A stretch of DNA of 7,235 bases from an uncultured cyanobacterium (GCA_937121005.1 CAKZKB010000511.1:1-7235), one strand, 5' to 3'; numbered from the stretch's first letter, positions 1 to 6,999 are shown. Translations and numbers: made by a program. The notes: generated by a model not told the origin, from the letters alone.

Positions 1-1118
1 GCGCTGGTGCAGTTGGCGACGATCGCGCAGTATTGAGACTGATACAATGCCGGACGCGGGTTATCCGACATTCCCCCATCGATGCTGAGGTAAGTGCGAA
101 TACCGGGGATGGTTTTTTCGGCACCGAGGGTATAAACTGTGATCCCGGCCGGGCCGACGATCGAGCGTCCGGGTTCGCACAGCAGGCGCGGGAGGGCAAT
201 ACCCGCACTTTCGCAGGCGGTGGTGACTCCTTCACAAACCGCTTTTGCCCACTCGTCGATGCTAGGGGGATCGTCAGCTTCGGTGTAGCGAATCCCCAAG
301 CCGCCACCGACGTTGAGTTCGCGCAATTTTAGCCCTTTAGCGGTGGCTCGCTGCCATTTCTCCACCAGGACTTTACCTAAATCGCGGTGGGGGTCGCGCT
401 CGAAAATTTGGGAGCCGATATGGGCGTGCAAGCCGACGCAGTGCAGGTGCGATCGCGCGGCGATAAACTCGAACACCGCATCGAGACGATCGGAGTCGAA
501 GCCAAATTTACTGTCGATGTGTCCGGTACGGATATACTCGTGGGTGTGGCACTCGATGCCTGGAGTGAAGCGGATGGCGATGCGAACCGGATTTGCGGAT
601 CCCGCAGCGAGTTCGGCTAGGGTTTCGAGTTCCAACCAGTTATCGACAGCGATCGTCACCCCCGTTTCGATGGCAAACTGGAGCTCTCCGGCGGATTTGT
701 TGTTACCGTGAAAATAAATGGTTTCCGGGGCGACATTTGCTTGTAAGGCGGTGTAGAGTTCGCCCCCACTGGCGACATCAACCCCCAACCCTTCGCTGGC
801 GACGATCGCGCAAATTGCCAGGGTACTCCAGGCTTTAGAAGCATACATCACCTGGGTTTCGCCGTCGTAGTAGCGATCGAAGGCTTGGCGGTAGGCGCGA
901 CAGGCGGCCCGAATCGTGGCTTCGTCCAAGATGTACAATGGAGATCCGAAGCGATCGACCAAGGTGACAACATCGCAACCGCCAATTTCGAGCCGATCGC
1001 GATCGTTGCTGCGGGCGGTAAGCGGAAAAATATTTTGGTTGGGGGAATCCGACAATACTGACTCGGGGGTTAAGTATTGGCGGCCGGAAAGCTGTTTGTC
1101 AACGGGAGTCGATATCAT
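1..1118 (-). CDS. lysA: Diaminopimelate decarboxylase LysA, 3' end cut by window edge
   Basis: Last step of lysine biosynthesis: PLP-dependent decarboxylation of meso-2,6-diaminopimelate to L-lysine in the cytosol. The frame is open from ATG at 1118 to base 1, giving 372 complete codons; cyanobacterial LysA is roughly 460-470 residues, so about 90 C-terminal residues, including the CESGD active-site segment, lie outside. Visible fold-type III signatures in order: the PLP lysine in YASKAWS (K95), HGNNK (137-141), HIGSQ (233-237), the phosphate-binding glycines GGGLG (271-275), EPGRS (315-319) and DGGMSDNPRPALY (347-359). The start is chosen because MISTPVDKQLSGRQYL resembles other cyanobacterial LysA N-termini as I remember them, and the next in-frame ATG falls at the active-site lysine. 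There is no clear Shine-Dalgarno. The start lies inside the end of cbiET (20-base overlap), so translational coupling is likely. In other cyanobacteria lysA often precedes cdaA and uppS; that cannot be checked here. No frameshift is seen. Confidence 0.96.
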   Translation of the reverse strand, partial: MISTPVDKQLSGRQYLTPESVLSDSPNQNIFPLTARSNDRDRLEIGGCDVVTLVDRFGSPLYILDEATIRAACRAYRQAFDRYYDGETQVMYASKAWSTLAICAIVASEGLGVDVASGGELYTALQANVAPETIYFHGNNKSAGELQFAIETGVTIAVDNWLELETLAELAAGSANPVRIAIRFTPGIECHTHEYIRTGHIDSKFGFDSDRLDAVFEFIAARSHLHCVGLHAHIGSQIFERDPHRDLGKVLVEKWQRATAKGLKLRELNVGGGLGIRYTEADDPPSIDEWAKAVCEGVTTACESAGIALPRLLCEPGRSIVGPAGITVYTLGAEKTIPGIRTYLSIDGGMSDNPRPALYQSQYCAIVANCTS

Positions 1119-2361
1119 AAGTTTTTGTCTGGGGTTCCCGGCGTGCGGTTAAAATCGTCACGGGGTTTAGGGGCGAAAAGCGAGTTAACTGGGCAATGGC
1201 GACCGATCGCGATAGCTGCACCTGCAACAGTTCGCAGTGCCAATGGCGATCTTTCAAGCCGTTTAGGGCGCTGTTGAGATGCTCGATGGTCGCTAATGCT
1301 AGAACCAGTTTACCATTCTCGGGCAAGGCGCGATCGCACGCGGCTAAAATTTTATCTAAATTGCCGCCGCTACCGCCAATAAATACGCGATCGGGGGCGG
1401 GTAAGCCTTGCAACCGCTCGGGTGCGGAACCGGAAACGATGCTAACATTTTGTACGGCAAAGCGATGGCAGTTACGCTCGATCGCTGACACTCCCATGGC
1501 GGTTTTTTCAATGGCAAACACTTGACAACTGGGGAACAAACGGGCAACTTCGACAGATACCGACCCGGTTCCCGCGCCGATATCCCAAACAGTTAAATCT
1601 GGTTGCAGTGCCAGTTCTCCTAACACTAAAATTCTTACTTCTCGCTTGGTCATCAAACCGGGGCGATCGGGGAAGCTGACAAAAGCGGCATCGGGAATGC
1701 CAAATTGGGGTAGATCTTGTAAGTTCTCTGGATCGCGATCGCGCCTAATTAAAATCACCACATTGAGGGCAGCAAAATCATTATCTTTCACCGCGTCTAA
1801 CTCGTACTGCTGCACTCGTTCCTCGCTTCCCCCCAGATTTTCGCACACCCAAAAGTCATAATCGCTTGGCAAGTCGAGAGAGAGGATAAAATTGGCGATC
1901 GCCCTGGGATTGTTTTTGCCATCGGTGAGAATAGCGATTTTATTTTTTCCCGCTTTCAAGGCGCGATCGAGGGCATCTAAAGATCGTCCGTGTGCGCTGA
2001 TAATTTCTGCATCTTGCCAGGACACTTTGATACGACTAAAGGCAATTTGCACCGCACTCAAATGAGGATAAAAATTTAACATCTCTGGCGGAAACTCGGA
2101 AATCAGCAAGCGCCCCAACCCGAAAAAAAGCGGATCTCCTGACGTAAGAATAACAATGTTTTCCTCGGGTGCAAGAGATTTTATTTGCGCGATCGTCTCG
2201 CGAAAGTTCCCTAACGCGATCTGCTTCCCTTGATGTTCGGGAACGTAACTCAAATGGCGATCGCTTCCCACTAAAACCGTAGCGCGATCGACGATCGCTT
2301 TCGTGGTTTCGGCGAGTCCCGAATATCCTTCTAAGCCAATACCGATAACATCAATTTTCAT
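1099..2361 (-). CDS. cobL: Precorrin-6Y C5,15-methyltransferase (decarboxylating), fused CbiE-CbiT
   Basis: Corrin-ring methyltransferase of cobalamin synthesis: the CbiE half methylates C-5, and the CbiT half methylates C-15 and decarboxylates the C-12 acetate side chain, leading to (cobalt-)precorrin-8. The protein has 420 residues, the usual length of the fused form. Residues 1-215 are a tetrapyrrole-methylase domain: start MKIDVIGIGLEGYSGL, GSDRHL near 32-37, and the SAM-site loop SGDPLFFGLGRLL at 74-86. Residues 225-410 are a class I methyltransferase: MTKREVRILVLGEL at 237-250, SAM motif I WDIGAGTGSVSVE at 259-271, acidic motif II FAIEK at 282-286, and FIGGSGG at 327-333, typical of CbiT. 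The start ATG at 2361 places the first strand of the TP-methylase fold correctly; no strong ribosome-binding site is seen. The stop codon overlaps the start of lysA by 20 bases in another frame. The gene symbol could equally be cbiET; cyanobacteria generally use the cobalt-early route, which favours cbiET. Confidence 0.95.
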   Translation of the reverse strand: MKIDVIGIGLEGYSGLAETTKAIVDRATVLVGSDRHLSYVPEHQGKQIALGNFRETIAQIKSLAPEENIVILTSGDPLFFGLGRLLISEFPPEMLNFYPHLSAVQIAFSRIKVSWQDAEIISAHGRSLDALDRALKAGKNKIAILTDGKNNPRAIANFILSLDLPSDYDFWVCENLGGSEERVQQYELDAVKDNDFAALNVVILIRRDRDPENLQDLPQFGIPDAAFVSFPDRPGLMTKREVRILVLGELALQPDLTVWDIGAGTGSVSVEVARLFPSCQVFAIEKTAMGVSAIERNCHRFAVQNVSIVSGSAPERLQGLPAPDRVFIGGSGGNLDKILAACDRALPENGKLVLALATIEHLNSALNGLKDRHWHCELLQVQLSRSVAIAQLTRFSPLNPVTILTARREPQTKTYDIDSR

Positions 2362-2393
2362 ATTTTATGGGTAATTGGTAATAGTATTTGTAG

Positions 2394-2460
2394 GGGCTAA
2401 GCATTCGCGCAAGTTAACGAACGATTCTATCGATAAATAATGATAGTGAATGCTTCGCCC
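2394..2460. repeat. Inverted repeat, interspersed-repeat-like
   Basis: Two 15-base arms face each other: GGGCTAAGCATTCGC at 2394-2408 and GTGAATGCTTCGCCC at 2446-2460, matching at 13 of 15 positions when one is reverse-complemented. The 37-base centre is A+T-rich and holds the 8-base palindrome TATCGATA (2428-2435). From memory, arms of the GGGCGAAGCATTC type recur between genes in filamentous cyanobacteria, so this looks like a small interspersed repeat or MITE-like remnant. It lies just upstream of cbiET and may overlap that gene's promoter. No transposase is present, and copy number cannot be judged from one window. Confidence 0.55.
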
Positions 2461-2534
2461 GCCCAGGTGCATCGGATTGTAGCATTGATTAACCGGATTT
2501 GATATAAATCCCTAAGATTATAGCAGGTTCTCCC

Positions 2535-2561
2535 TCGTTGCGTTCCTCTGGGACACAACGA
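2535..2561. repeat. Long imperfect hairpin downstream of the PIN-domain gene
   Basis: On the plus strand TCGTTGCGTTCC and GGGACACAACGA form a 12-position stem around the loop TCT, with one C/A mismatch and one G-T wobble. It lies about 40 bases past the stop codon of the PIN-domain gene. The flanks carry similar words, AGGTTCTCCC on one side and AGGTTCCGTCTCC on the other, suggesting a larger repeat unit spanning about 2524-2581. No T-run follows the stem on either strand, so it is not a standard intrinsic terminator. An interspersed repetitive palindrome that may protect or end the PIN transcript is more likely. Confidence 0.5.
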
Positions 2562-2601
2562 ACTCTGGAGGTTCCGTCTCCATTTTAACACGAGGTGGAT
2601 A

Positions 2602-3234
2602 TTATTTTTGTGTAGGAGGCTGAGATTTAAACCATCCTAAAAAACTCTCTGCTTTGGTAAAATACTTGGATATTCCCGCCTGTGTCAGAAGATTTCTGAT
2701 TTCCTCGCTGCCAAAGTCCCTAGCGTTGGCACTTAGAAATACGTTTGTCTGTGCAAAATCCTGTCGCGTATCCTCTAAAATACAGTGAAGAATGAGGTTA
2801 TCTGTGGGATCGTCGATAAGTTGTTCTTGAAGGCTATTTTGTAAAACTGATGGTTCGAGTTCTACCAAATTTACAGAATTTGAAACCCATTCTAACGCCT
2901 CAAACAGTCGATTGTCTAAATCGTTGACGAGACGGCTATTTAAAAGTAAAGCATTTTGAAGACTTTGGCGCATTTCGCTAGGGTCAGATAATGCTGTTGT
3001 TGCGTCAACACTTCTCCTGAGTTGTGCAATTTCTTTTTCTAGTTGGTTGGAGAAACGGTTTCTTCTTTTTCGTTCTTCAGCAAGAACTGACAAAGATTCC
3101 ATGCAGCAAATAGAGGGAATAAATACTTCAAGCAAAGAACTTTCTTTCGCTATTTTCATCAATTCATGTAGCCCTGCTTCTCGATTGATGGCAAACCCAA
3201 CTAAAAAATTAGTTTCGATGTAAAGTCGAATCAT
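2602..3234 (-). CDS. PIN-domain protein, putative ribonuclease
   Basis: A 210-residue protein resembling PIN-domain nucleases, metal-dependent RNases that use a cluster of acidic residues. The N-terminal strand reads LYIETNFLVG, the usual DTN motif with Glu (E7) in the first acidic position. Next come PSICCMESL with E46, DDPTDNLIL with D141, D142 and D145, and FLSANARDF with D173, matching the PIN acidic set in order and spacing. Between E46 and D145 lies a long charged helical insert (about 52-120), so it is clearly longer than a typical VapC toxin (about 130 residues). The C-terminus (GISKYFTKAESFLGWF) looks like a capping helix. Its ATG overlaps the stop codon of the upstream gene as TAATG, so the two are almost certainly co-translated. 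Base composition is A+T-rich and there is no HIP1 site, hinting at acquired DNA. Fold assignment is fairly safe; substrate and role are unknown. Confidence 0.75.
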   Translation of the reverse strand: MIRLYIETNFLVGFAINREAGLHELMKIAKESSLLEVFIPSICCMESLSVLAEERKRRNRFSNQLEKEIAQLRRSVDATTALSDPSEMRQSLQNALLLNSRLVNDLDNRLFEALEWVSNSVNLVELEPSVLQNSLQEQLIDDPTDNLILHCILEDTRQDFAQTNVFLSANARDFGSEEIRNLLTQAGISKYFTKAESFLGWFKSQPPTQK

Positions 3235-3734
3235 TACAGTACCATCTCCGGAACCACTTCAGCAATTCTAGAAGCCAAACCAAGTTTGTCGAGTTCTTTT
3301 AACTTAGGTGGATTTTCCAATTTCCACCGATAGGCGATATCTCGCAGCCAACCTTCCACTAAAGATCCTAGGTAATATTCAAAAATTCTTTTCTTGCCAA
3401 TTTCTGAATCGTATTCGCGTAGAACTTCTGTCGTATCAAAACAATAGCGAAGCGTTAGTTCGTCGCCATTCCACTCGAATAATTCAATATTTTCGAGCGT
3501 GACGATCGCGGCGTATGGGATAATAACCTGGGAGATCGCCTTCTCGCTTTGTAAGAATGATATCAGTTGCAAACGAGCAACATCTCGTCTTCGATTGTTG
3601 GCTTTGACTTCTACAATTAAAAGTTTTTCTCCATCGCGATCGACAGCTATCAGATCGGAAATTCGGTTTCTCGCGTGGTTCAGTTGTTGTAAATTCATTG
3701 CTTGGAAGGGTTTCAATCCCTGAAATCGCAGCAC
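3234..3734 (-). CDS. PD-(D/E)XK nuclease-fold protein, function unknown
   Basis: A protein of up to 166 residues with a restriction-endonuclease-like core: RISDLIAVD supplies D27, and after a turn LLIVEVKA supplies E42 and K44, the D...ExK catalytic pattern; a helix follows with Q56 (RLQLISFLQ). The second half (FEWNGDELTL, KKRIFEYYLGSLVEGWLRDIAYRW) resembles small cyanobacterial proteins usually annotated only as hypothetical or type I restriction HsdR N-terminal-like; that is from memory. No DNA-binding or helicase domain is visible. The longest frame starts at GTG (3734), but TTG (3716) and ATG (3698, residue 13) are alternatives. The candidate promoter would put the RNA start only about five bases before GTG, so the ATG, which would have a leader near 40 bases, deserves weight. 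The gene is the first of a two-gene unit and shares TAATG with the PIN gene. Whether it is an active nuclease is not shown. Confidence 0.72.
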   Translation of the reverse strand: MLRFQGLKPFQAMNLQQLNHARNRISDLIAVDRDGEKLLIVEVKANNRRRDVARLQLISFLQSEKAISQVIIPYAAIVTLENIELFEWNGDELTLRYCFDTTEVLREYDSEIGKKRIFEYYLGSLVEGWLRDIAYRWKLENPPKLKELDKLGLASRIAEVVPEMVL

Positions 3735-3745
3735 ATTCTAATCTG

Positions 3746-3774
3746 AGCGTACCACAGTCTGAAACCCGCGTCAA
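3746..3774 (-). promoter_or_regulatory. Candidate sigma-70-type promoter for the nuclease pair
   Basis: Read on the minus strand, TTGACG (3769-3774) is followed after exactly 17 bases by TACGCT (3746-3751), which is preceded by TGG as in an extended -10. The expected RNA start is near 3739-3740, only about five bases before the GTG start of the PD-(D/E)XK gene. The -10 itself is a weak match to TATAAT, so this is a candidate only. Confidence 0.4.
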
Positions 3775-3846
3775 CTCGTTGCTTAATGACACCATTCTCA
3801 ATTAGAAGCTGCGATCGCCTCAGCGACGGCGGACGAGAATGTTAAT

Positions 3847-3859
3847 TTTTGTAACAAAA
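3847..3859. promoter_or_regulatory. Short palindrome in the divergent intergenic region, possible operator
   Basis: TTTTGT and ACAAAA flank a single central A, giving a perfect 13-base odd palindrome about 120 bases upstream of sbcC and about 75 bases upstream of the minus-strand promoter candidate. It is A+T-rich and could occur by chance. No regulator can be named. The rest of the 247-base gap has one HIP1 site (3811-3818) and no convincing sbcC promoter. Confidence 0.2.
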
Positions 3860-3981
3860 GCGACGACTGCGGCCAATTCTCCCCGCAACTGACTCAAAAT
3901 AACAAATAATGGTGCAAAATTGTTTTTATAGGAAAGCGCAACTAGCGATGACCAACGACCAATTGACCGTTACCGAGCCTT

Positions 3982-6900
3982 ATGATCCCAAAACACCTTT
4001 CCCTCAAGAATTTTTTTAGCTACCGCGAAGCCAGTCTCGACTTTGAAGGACTGCACTCCGCTTGTATTTGCGGGGCGAACGGGGCGGGAAAGTCGTCGTT
4101 ACTCGAGGCGATCGCGTGGTCGTTGTGGGGTCAGAGTCGGGCTTCGACTGAAGACGATCTCATCCGTTTGGGAGAAGATGAAGCCCGCGTCAGCTTCACA
4201 TTTTACAGTCGTCAAAACTGCTATCGCGTCATTCGTCGCCACCGTCGCGGACAGTCGAGTTCCCTAGAGTTTCAGGTAGAAACAGCAGAGGGGCAGTTTC
4301 GCTCTTTAACCGAAAAAGGGCTGCGAGCCACTCAACAAAAGATTGTAGAGGATCTGAAGCTCGATTACAAGACTTTTATCAACTCGGCCTATTTGCGTCA
4401 GGGTCATGCGGACGATTTTATGACGCAAACGCCCAAAGAACGCAAGCAGATTTTAGCTAACTTACTGGATCTCGATCGCTATGAAGATCTGTCCCAAAAA
4501 GCAAAAGATCGAGCCAAAACCAGCGAAGCGACAGCCAAGGTGCTATCTCAAGCCTTGGAAGCGACACGATCGCGCTTGGAAACGGGGGACAGTTTGGCTA
4601 CCGAACGGGCAAATGTCGAAGATATTGTCGATGGCTTGCAGCAGCAACTCGACAGCGATCGCGCCACAGAAAGGGAGTTACAAAATCGGCTGCAACAACG
4701 GCAAAATTGGCAGCAACAGTTACAGTGGCAGCGACAGCAGTTAGTTAACCTGGATCGCGATCGCGCTAGCAAGCGAGAAGAGTTGGCAAATTTGCAGCGC
4801 CAGCAACAGCAACTCGAAACCTTGTTAGCAGAGGAAGAGACCATTGTTGCCGGACGCGATCGCTATCAAAAATTGCAAGCCGAAGAAGAGAACTACGCCG
4901 CCAAAGCGCAAGCCGATCGCGAAGCAAGGGAACGGCGATCGCACCTGCGCGATCGTCTCCACCAGGAAATCAACCAACTGCAAGGACAGCAACAGCAAGT
5001 GCGAGCGCATTTGGACGCACTCGATCGCCAAGAAAGCGAAATCCAAGCCATTCTCGGACGCAGCAACGAAATTGAAGCCGGGTTAGTGGAACTGCAAGCA
5101 GCCAGCGATCGCTTGGCACAACTAGACGCATTGCAAGCGGAAGTCTCGCCGTTATTGCAGCAGCGCGATCGCCTTCAGTTGGATATCGATCGCGATCGTT
5201 CGCGCCTACAAGCGCAATTGGAACAGTTGCAGCTTCGCCAACAGAGTTTAGAGCGTTCTGGAGGTCAAAAAATTCAGATCCAGCAGGAGTTAGGAAACCT
5301 GGGTTTAAGAATCAAAGAACTAGAAAAACAGCAAGTTTATTTTTCTCGCTTGGAAGAAAAAGGCCGGGAACGGCGCAGCTTTCTCGACCAACTCGAAGGA
5401 CGCAAGCAAGATTACGATCGCCGCTTGCAAGACATGGACAAAAAACTGCAAATGCTGCGAGTTCCTGACGCAACTTGTCCTTTATGCGATCGTCCCCTCG
5501 ATGACGCGCACTGGCAACTCGTCGAGCAGAAGCATCACGGCGAACAGCAAGAATTGCTAGAGCATTTGTGGGTCATTAAAGGGCAAATTGCCGCTTCCGA
5601 CGTAGAAATAAAAGAACTGCGACGCGAGTACAGCGCCATCAAAAAACAGTTGGCAGAATATGACGCATTGCGCGAAAGGCGCGGACAACTGCAAGCAAAC
5701 CTAGCGAGTTGCGACGAAGAAGCCAAGCAAGCCAGCGAAGTCAAAACAGAGATCGATCGCGTTCGAGAAATTATCCAGTCGCAAAACTACGCATTGGAAA
5801 AACGCCAAGAACTGCAACAACTCAACGCACGTCTAGTCCATCTCGACTACGACGAGAAAAACCACGCCCTAGCGCGAGGAAATGTCGATCGCCTGCGCTG
5901 GGTACAAATCAAAAATGCCGAACTGCAAAGCGCTCGCAAAAAGCAAGAACAAATTCAAATCCAGCGCCCGCAACTGCTGTCTCAGTTAGAAACATTGGCA
6001 CAGCAGCGTCAAGCCATGGAAACCGAGTCGGAACTGGCAAAACAGATCCGAGACATCGAAACCGCGATCGCCGTCCAACCCTACAACCGCGAAGAACACG
6101 AAGCCGTCCGCAGCGCCCTCAAAGAGCATCAAATTTGGCTGACCAAAGTCGAACAATTGCGAAGTGCTAAAGAACAGCACCCGCAACTGATTCGCCAGCA
6201 AGAAACTCTCAGCGAAAGTTTGCAGCAGCGACAGCAAGACTACGAAGCGATCGCCCGAGAAGTGGCGAATTTAGAACAACAGTTAAAACAACTCCCCGAT
6301 CCCAGTGCGGATATTGCCCGCATTCAGCAACAAATCCAGCAAAAACGGCGAGAATTGGACAACCGCCTGGCCGAATTGGGACGCTTGCAACAGCAACAAC
6401 AAGAACTCATTGCCCTGCAAGAACGCTATCAAAGCGATCGTCAAACCTTAGCTAATGCCCGCTACCAAGAAAACGTCTATAAAGAACTGTCGCAAGCCTT
6501 CGGAAAAAATGGCATCCAAGCGCTGACGATCGAGAACGTTTTACCCCAACTCGAAGCCGAAACCAACCGCATTCTCTCCCAACTCAGCGCCAACCAACTG
6601 CACGTTCAGTTTATCACCCAACGCGCCCGTAAAGGATCGAAGAAAACCACAAAACTCATCGATACCTTAGAAATTCTCATCGCCGACGCGCGGGGCACTC
6701 GTCCCTACGAAACCTATTCCGGTGGCGAGTCGTTTCGCATCGATTTTGCCATCCGTTTGGCGCTGTCGAAATTACTCGCACAGCGATCGGGTGCAGCGTT
6801 ACAAATGTTAATTATTGACGAAGGGTTTGGCACTCAAGACGAACGGGGTTGCGAGCGTCTGGTGGCTGCAATTCAGGCGATCGCCCCCGAATTTGCCTGC

Positions 6901-6999
6901 ATTCTGGCTGTCACCCACGTTCCCCACCTCAAAGAATTGTTTGACAATCGGATTGAAGTGCGTAAAACTGAGATGGGATCGCAAATTAGCATCACTTAG
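3982..6999 (+). CDS. sbcC: SbcC, Rad50-like exonuclease-complex ATPase
   Basis: SMC/Rad50-family subunit of the SbcCD nuclease, which trims double-strand ends and cleaves hairpins at palindromes in cytosolic DNA; SbcC supplies ATP-driven clamping and long coiled coils, SbcD the nuclease. The 1005-residue protein is intact. Residues 1-165 hold the N-terminal ATPase lobe: MIPKHLSLKNFFSYREASLDF, Walker A GANGAGKSS (31-39) and the Q-loop in YLRQGHADDF (Q140). Residues 170-490 and 505-850 are two very Gln/Glu/Arg-rich coiled-coil arms around the zinc hook C499-P-L-C502, at the protein's exact midpoint. The C-terminal lobe has signature YSGGES (912-917), Walker B MLIIDE (942-947) with D946 and E947, D-loop GTQD (950-953) and the switch histidine H979 in AVTHVPH. 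ATG 3982 is the only plausible start, since an in-frame stop lies at 3964-3966; GAG at 3975-3977 is a weak ribosome-binding site. No sbcD is adjacent, so it must be encoded elsewhere. The next gene begins 11 bases downstream, probably in the same transcript. Confidence 0.97.
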   Translation: MIPKHLSLKNFFSYREASLDFEGLHSACICGANGAGKSSLLEAIAWSLWGQSRASTEDDLIRLGEDEARVSFTFYSRQNCYRVIRRHRRGQSSSLEFQVETAEGQFRSLTEKGLRATQQKIVEDLKLDYKTFINSAYLRQGHADDFMTQTPKERKQILANLLDLDRYEDLSQKAKDRAKTSEATAKVLSQALEATRSRLETGDSLATERANVEDIVDGLQQQLDSDRATERELQNRLQQRQNWQQQLQWQRQQLVNLDRDRASKREELANLQRQQQQLETLLAEEETIVAGRDRYQKLQAEEENYAAKAQADREARERRSHLRDRLHQEINQLQGQQQQVRAHLDALDRQESEIQAILGRSNEIEAGLVELQAASDRLAQLDALQAEVSPLLQQRDRLQLDIDRDRSRLQAQLEQLQLRQQSLERSGGQKIQIQQELGNLGLRIKELEKQQVYFSRLEEKGRERRSFLDQLEGRKQDYDRRLQDMDKKLQMLRVPDATCPLCDRPLDDAHWQLVEQKHHGEQQELLEHLWVIKGQIAASDVEIKELRREYSAIKKQLAEYDALRERRGQLQANLASCDEEAKQASEVKTEIDRVREIIQSQNYALEKRQELQQLNARLVHLDYDEKNHALARGNVDRLRWVQIKNAELQSARKKQEQIQIQRPQLLSQLETLAQQRQAMETESELAKQIRDIETAIAVQPYNREEHEAVRSALKEHQIWLTKVEQLRSAKEQHPQLIRQQETLSESLQQRQQDYEAIAREVANLEQQLKQLPDPSADIARIQQQIQQKRRELDNRLAELGRLQQQQQELIALQERYQSDRQTLANARYQENVYKELSQAFGKNGIQALTIENVLPQLEAETNRILSQLSANQLHVQFITQRARKGSKKTTKLIDTLEILIADARGTRPYETYSGGESFRIDFAIRLALSKLLAQRSGAALQMLIIDEGFGTQDERGCERLVAAIQAIAPEFACILAVTHVPHLKELFDNRIEVRKTEMGSQISIT

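Noticed and set aside
313..711. A 132-codon plus-strand open frame opposite lysA
   Set aside because: It lies antisense to clear LysA motifs, its composition (Ser/Arg/Pro-rich) is what the opposite strand of G+C-rich coding DNA gives, and it has no recognisable domain.
2370..2382. Tandem GGTAATT GGTAAT near the cbiET start
   Set aside because: Fewer than two full copies; too short to call a tandem repeat, though it resembles simple repeats seen in cyanobacterial intergenic DNA.
2535..2561. Rho-independent terminator for the PIN operon
   Set aside because: The stem is strong but no T-run follows it on the minus strand (the next bases read GGGAGAACC), nor on the plus strand.
2518..2583. A 21-codon minus-strand frame (starts METEPPEF) just after the PIN gene
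   Set aside because: It coincides with the hairpin repeat, has no ribosome-binding site and no protein-like features; repeat sequence in these genomes commonly shows such open stretches.
2602..3734. A standard VapBC toxin-antitoxin operon
   Set aside because: The PIN protein is much longer than VapC and the partner is a PD-(D/E)XK-fold protein of up to 166 residues, not a small DNA-binding antitoxin, so the name would mislead.
3748..3760. Possible cyanobacterial LexA box (GTACCACAGTCT) over the -10 of the nuclease-pair promoter
   Set aside because: At least three positions differ from the RGTACNNNDGTWCB consensus, so an SOS link to sbcC or the nuclease pair is not supported.
5709..6170. A 153-codon plus-strand open frame inside sbcC
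   Set aside because: It is an alternative frame of the coiled-coil region, very Arg/Ser/Thr-rich, caused by the repetitive Gln/Glu/Arg codons of SbcC.
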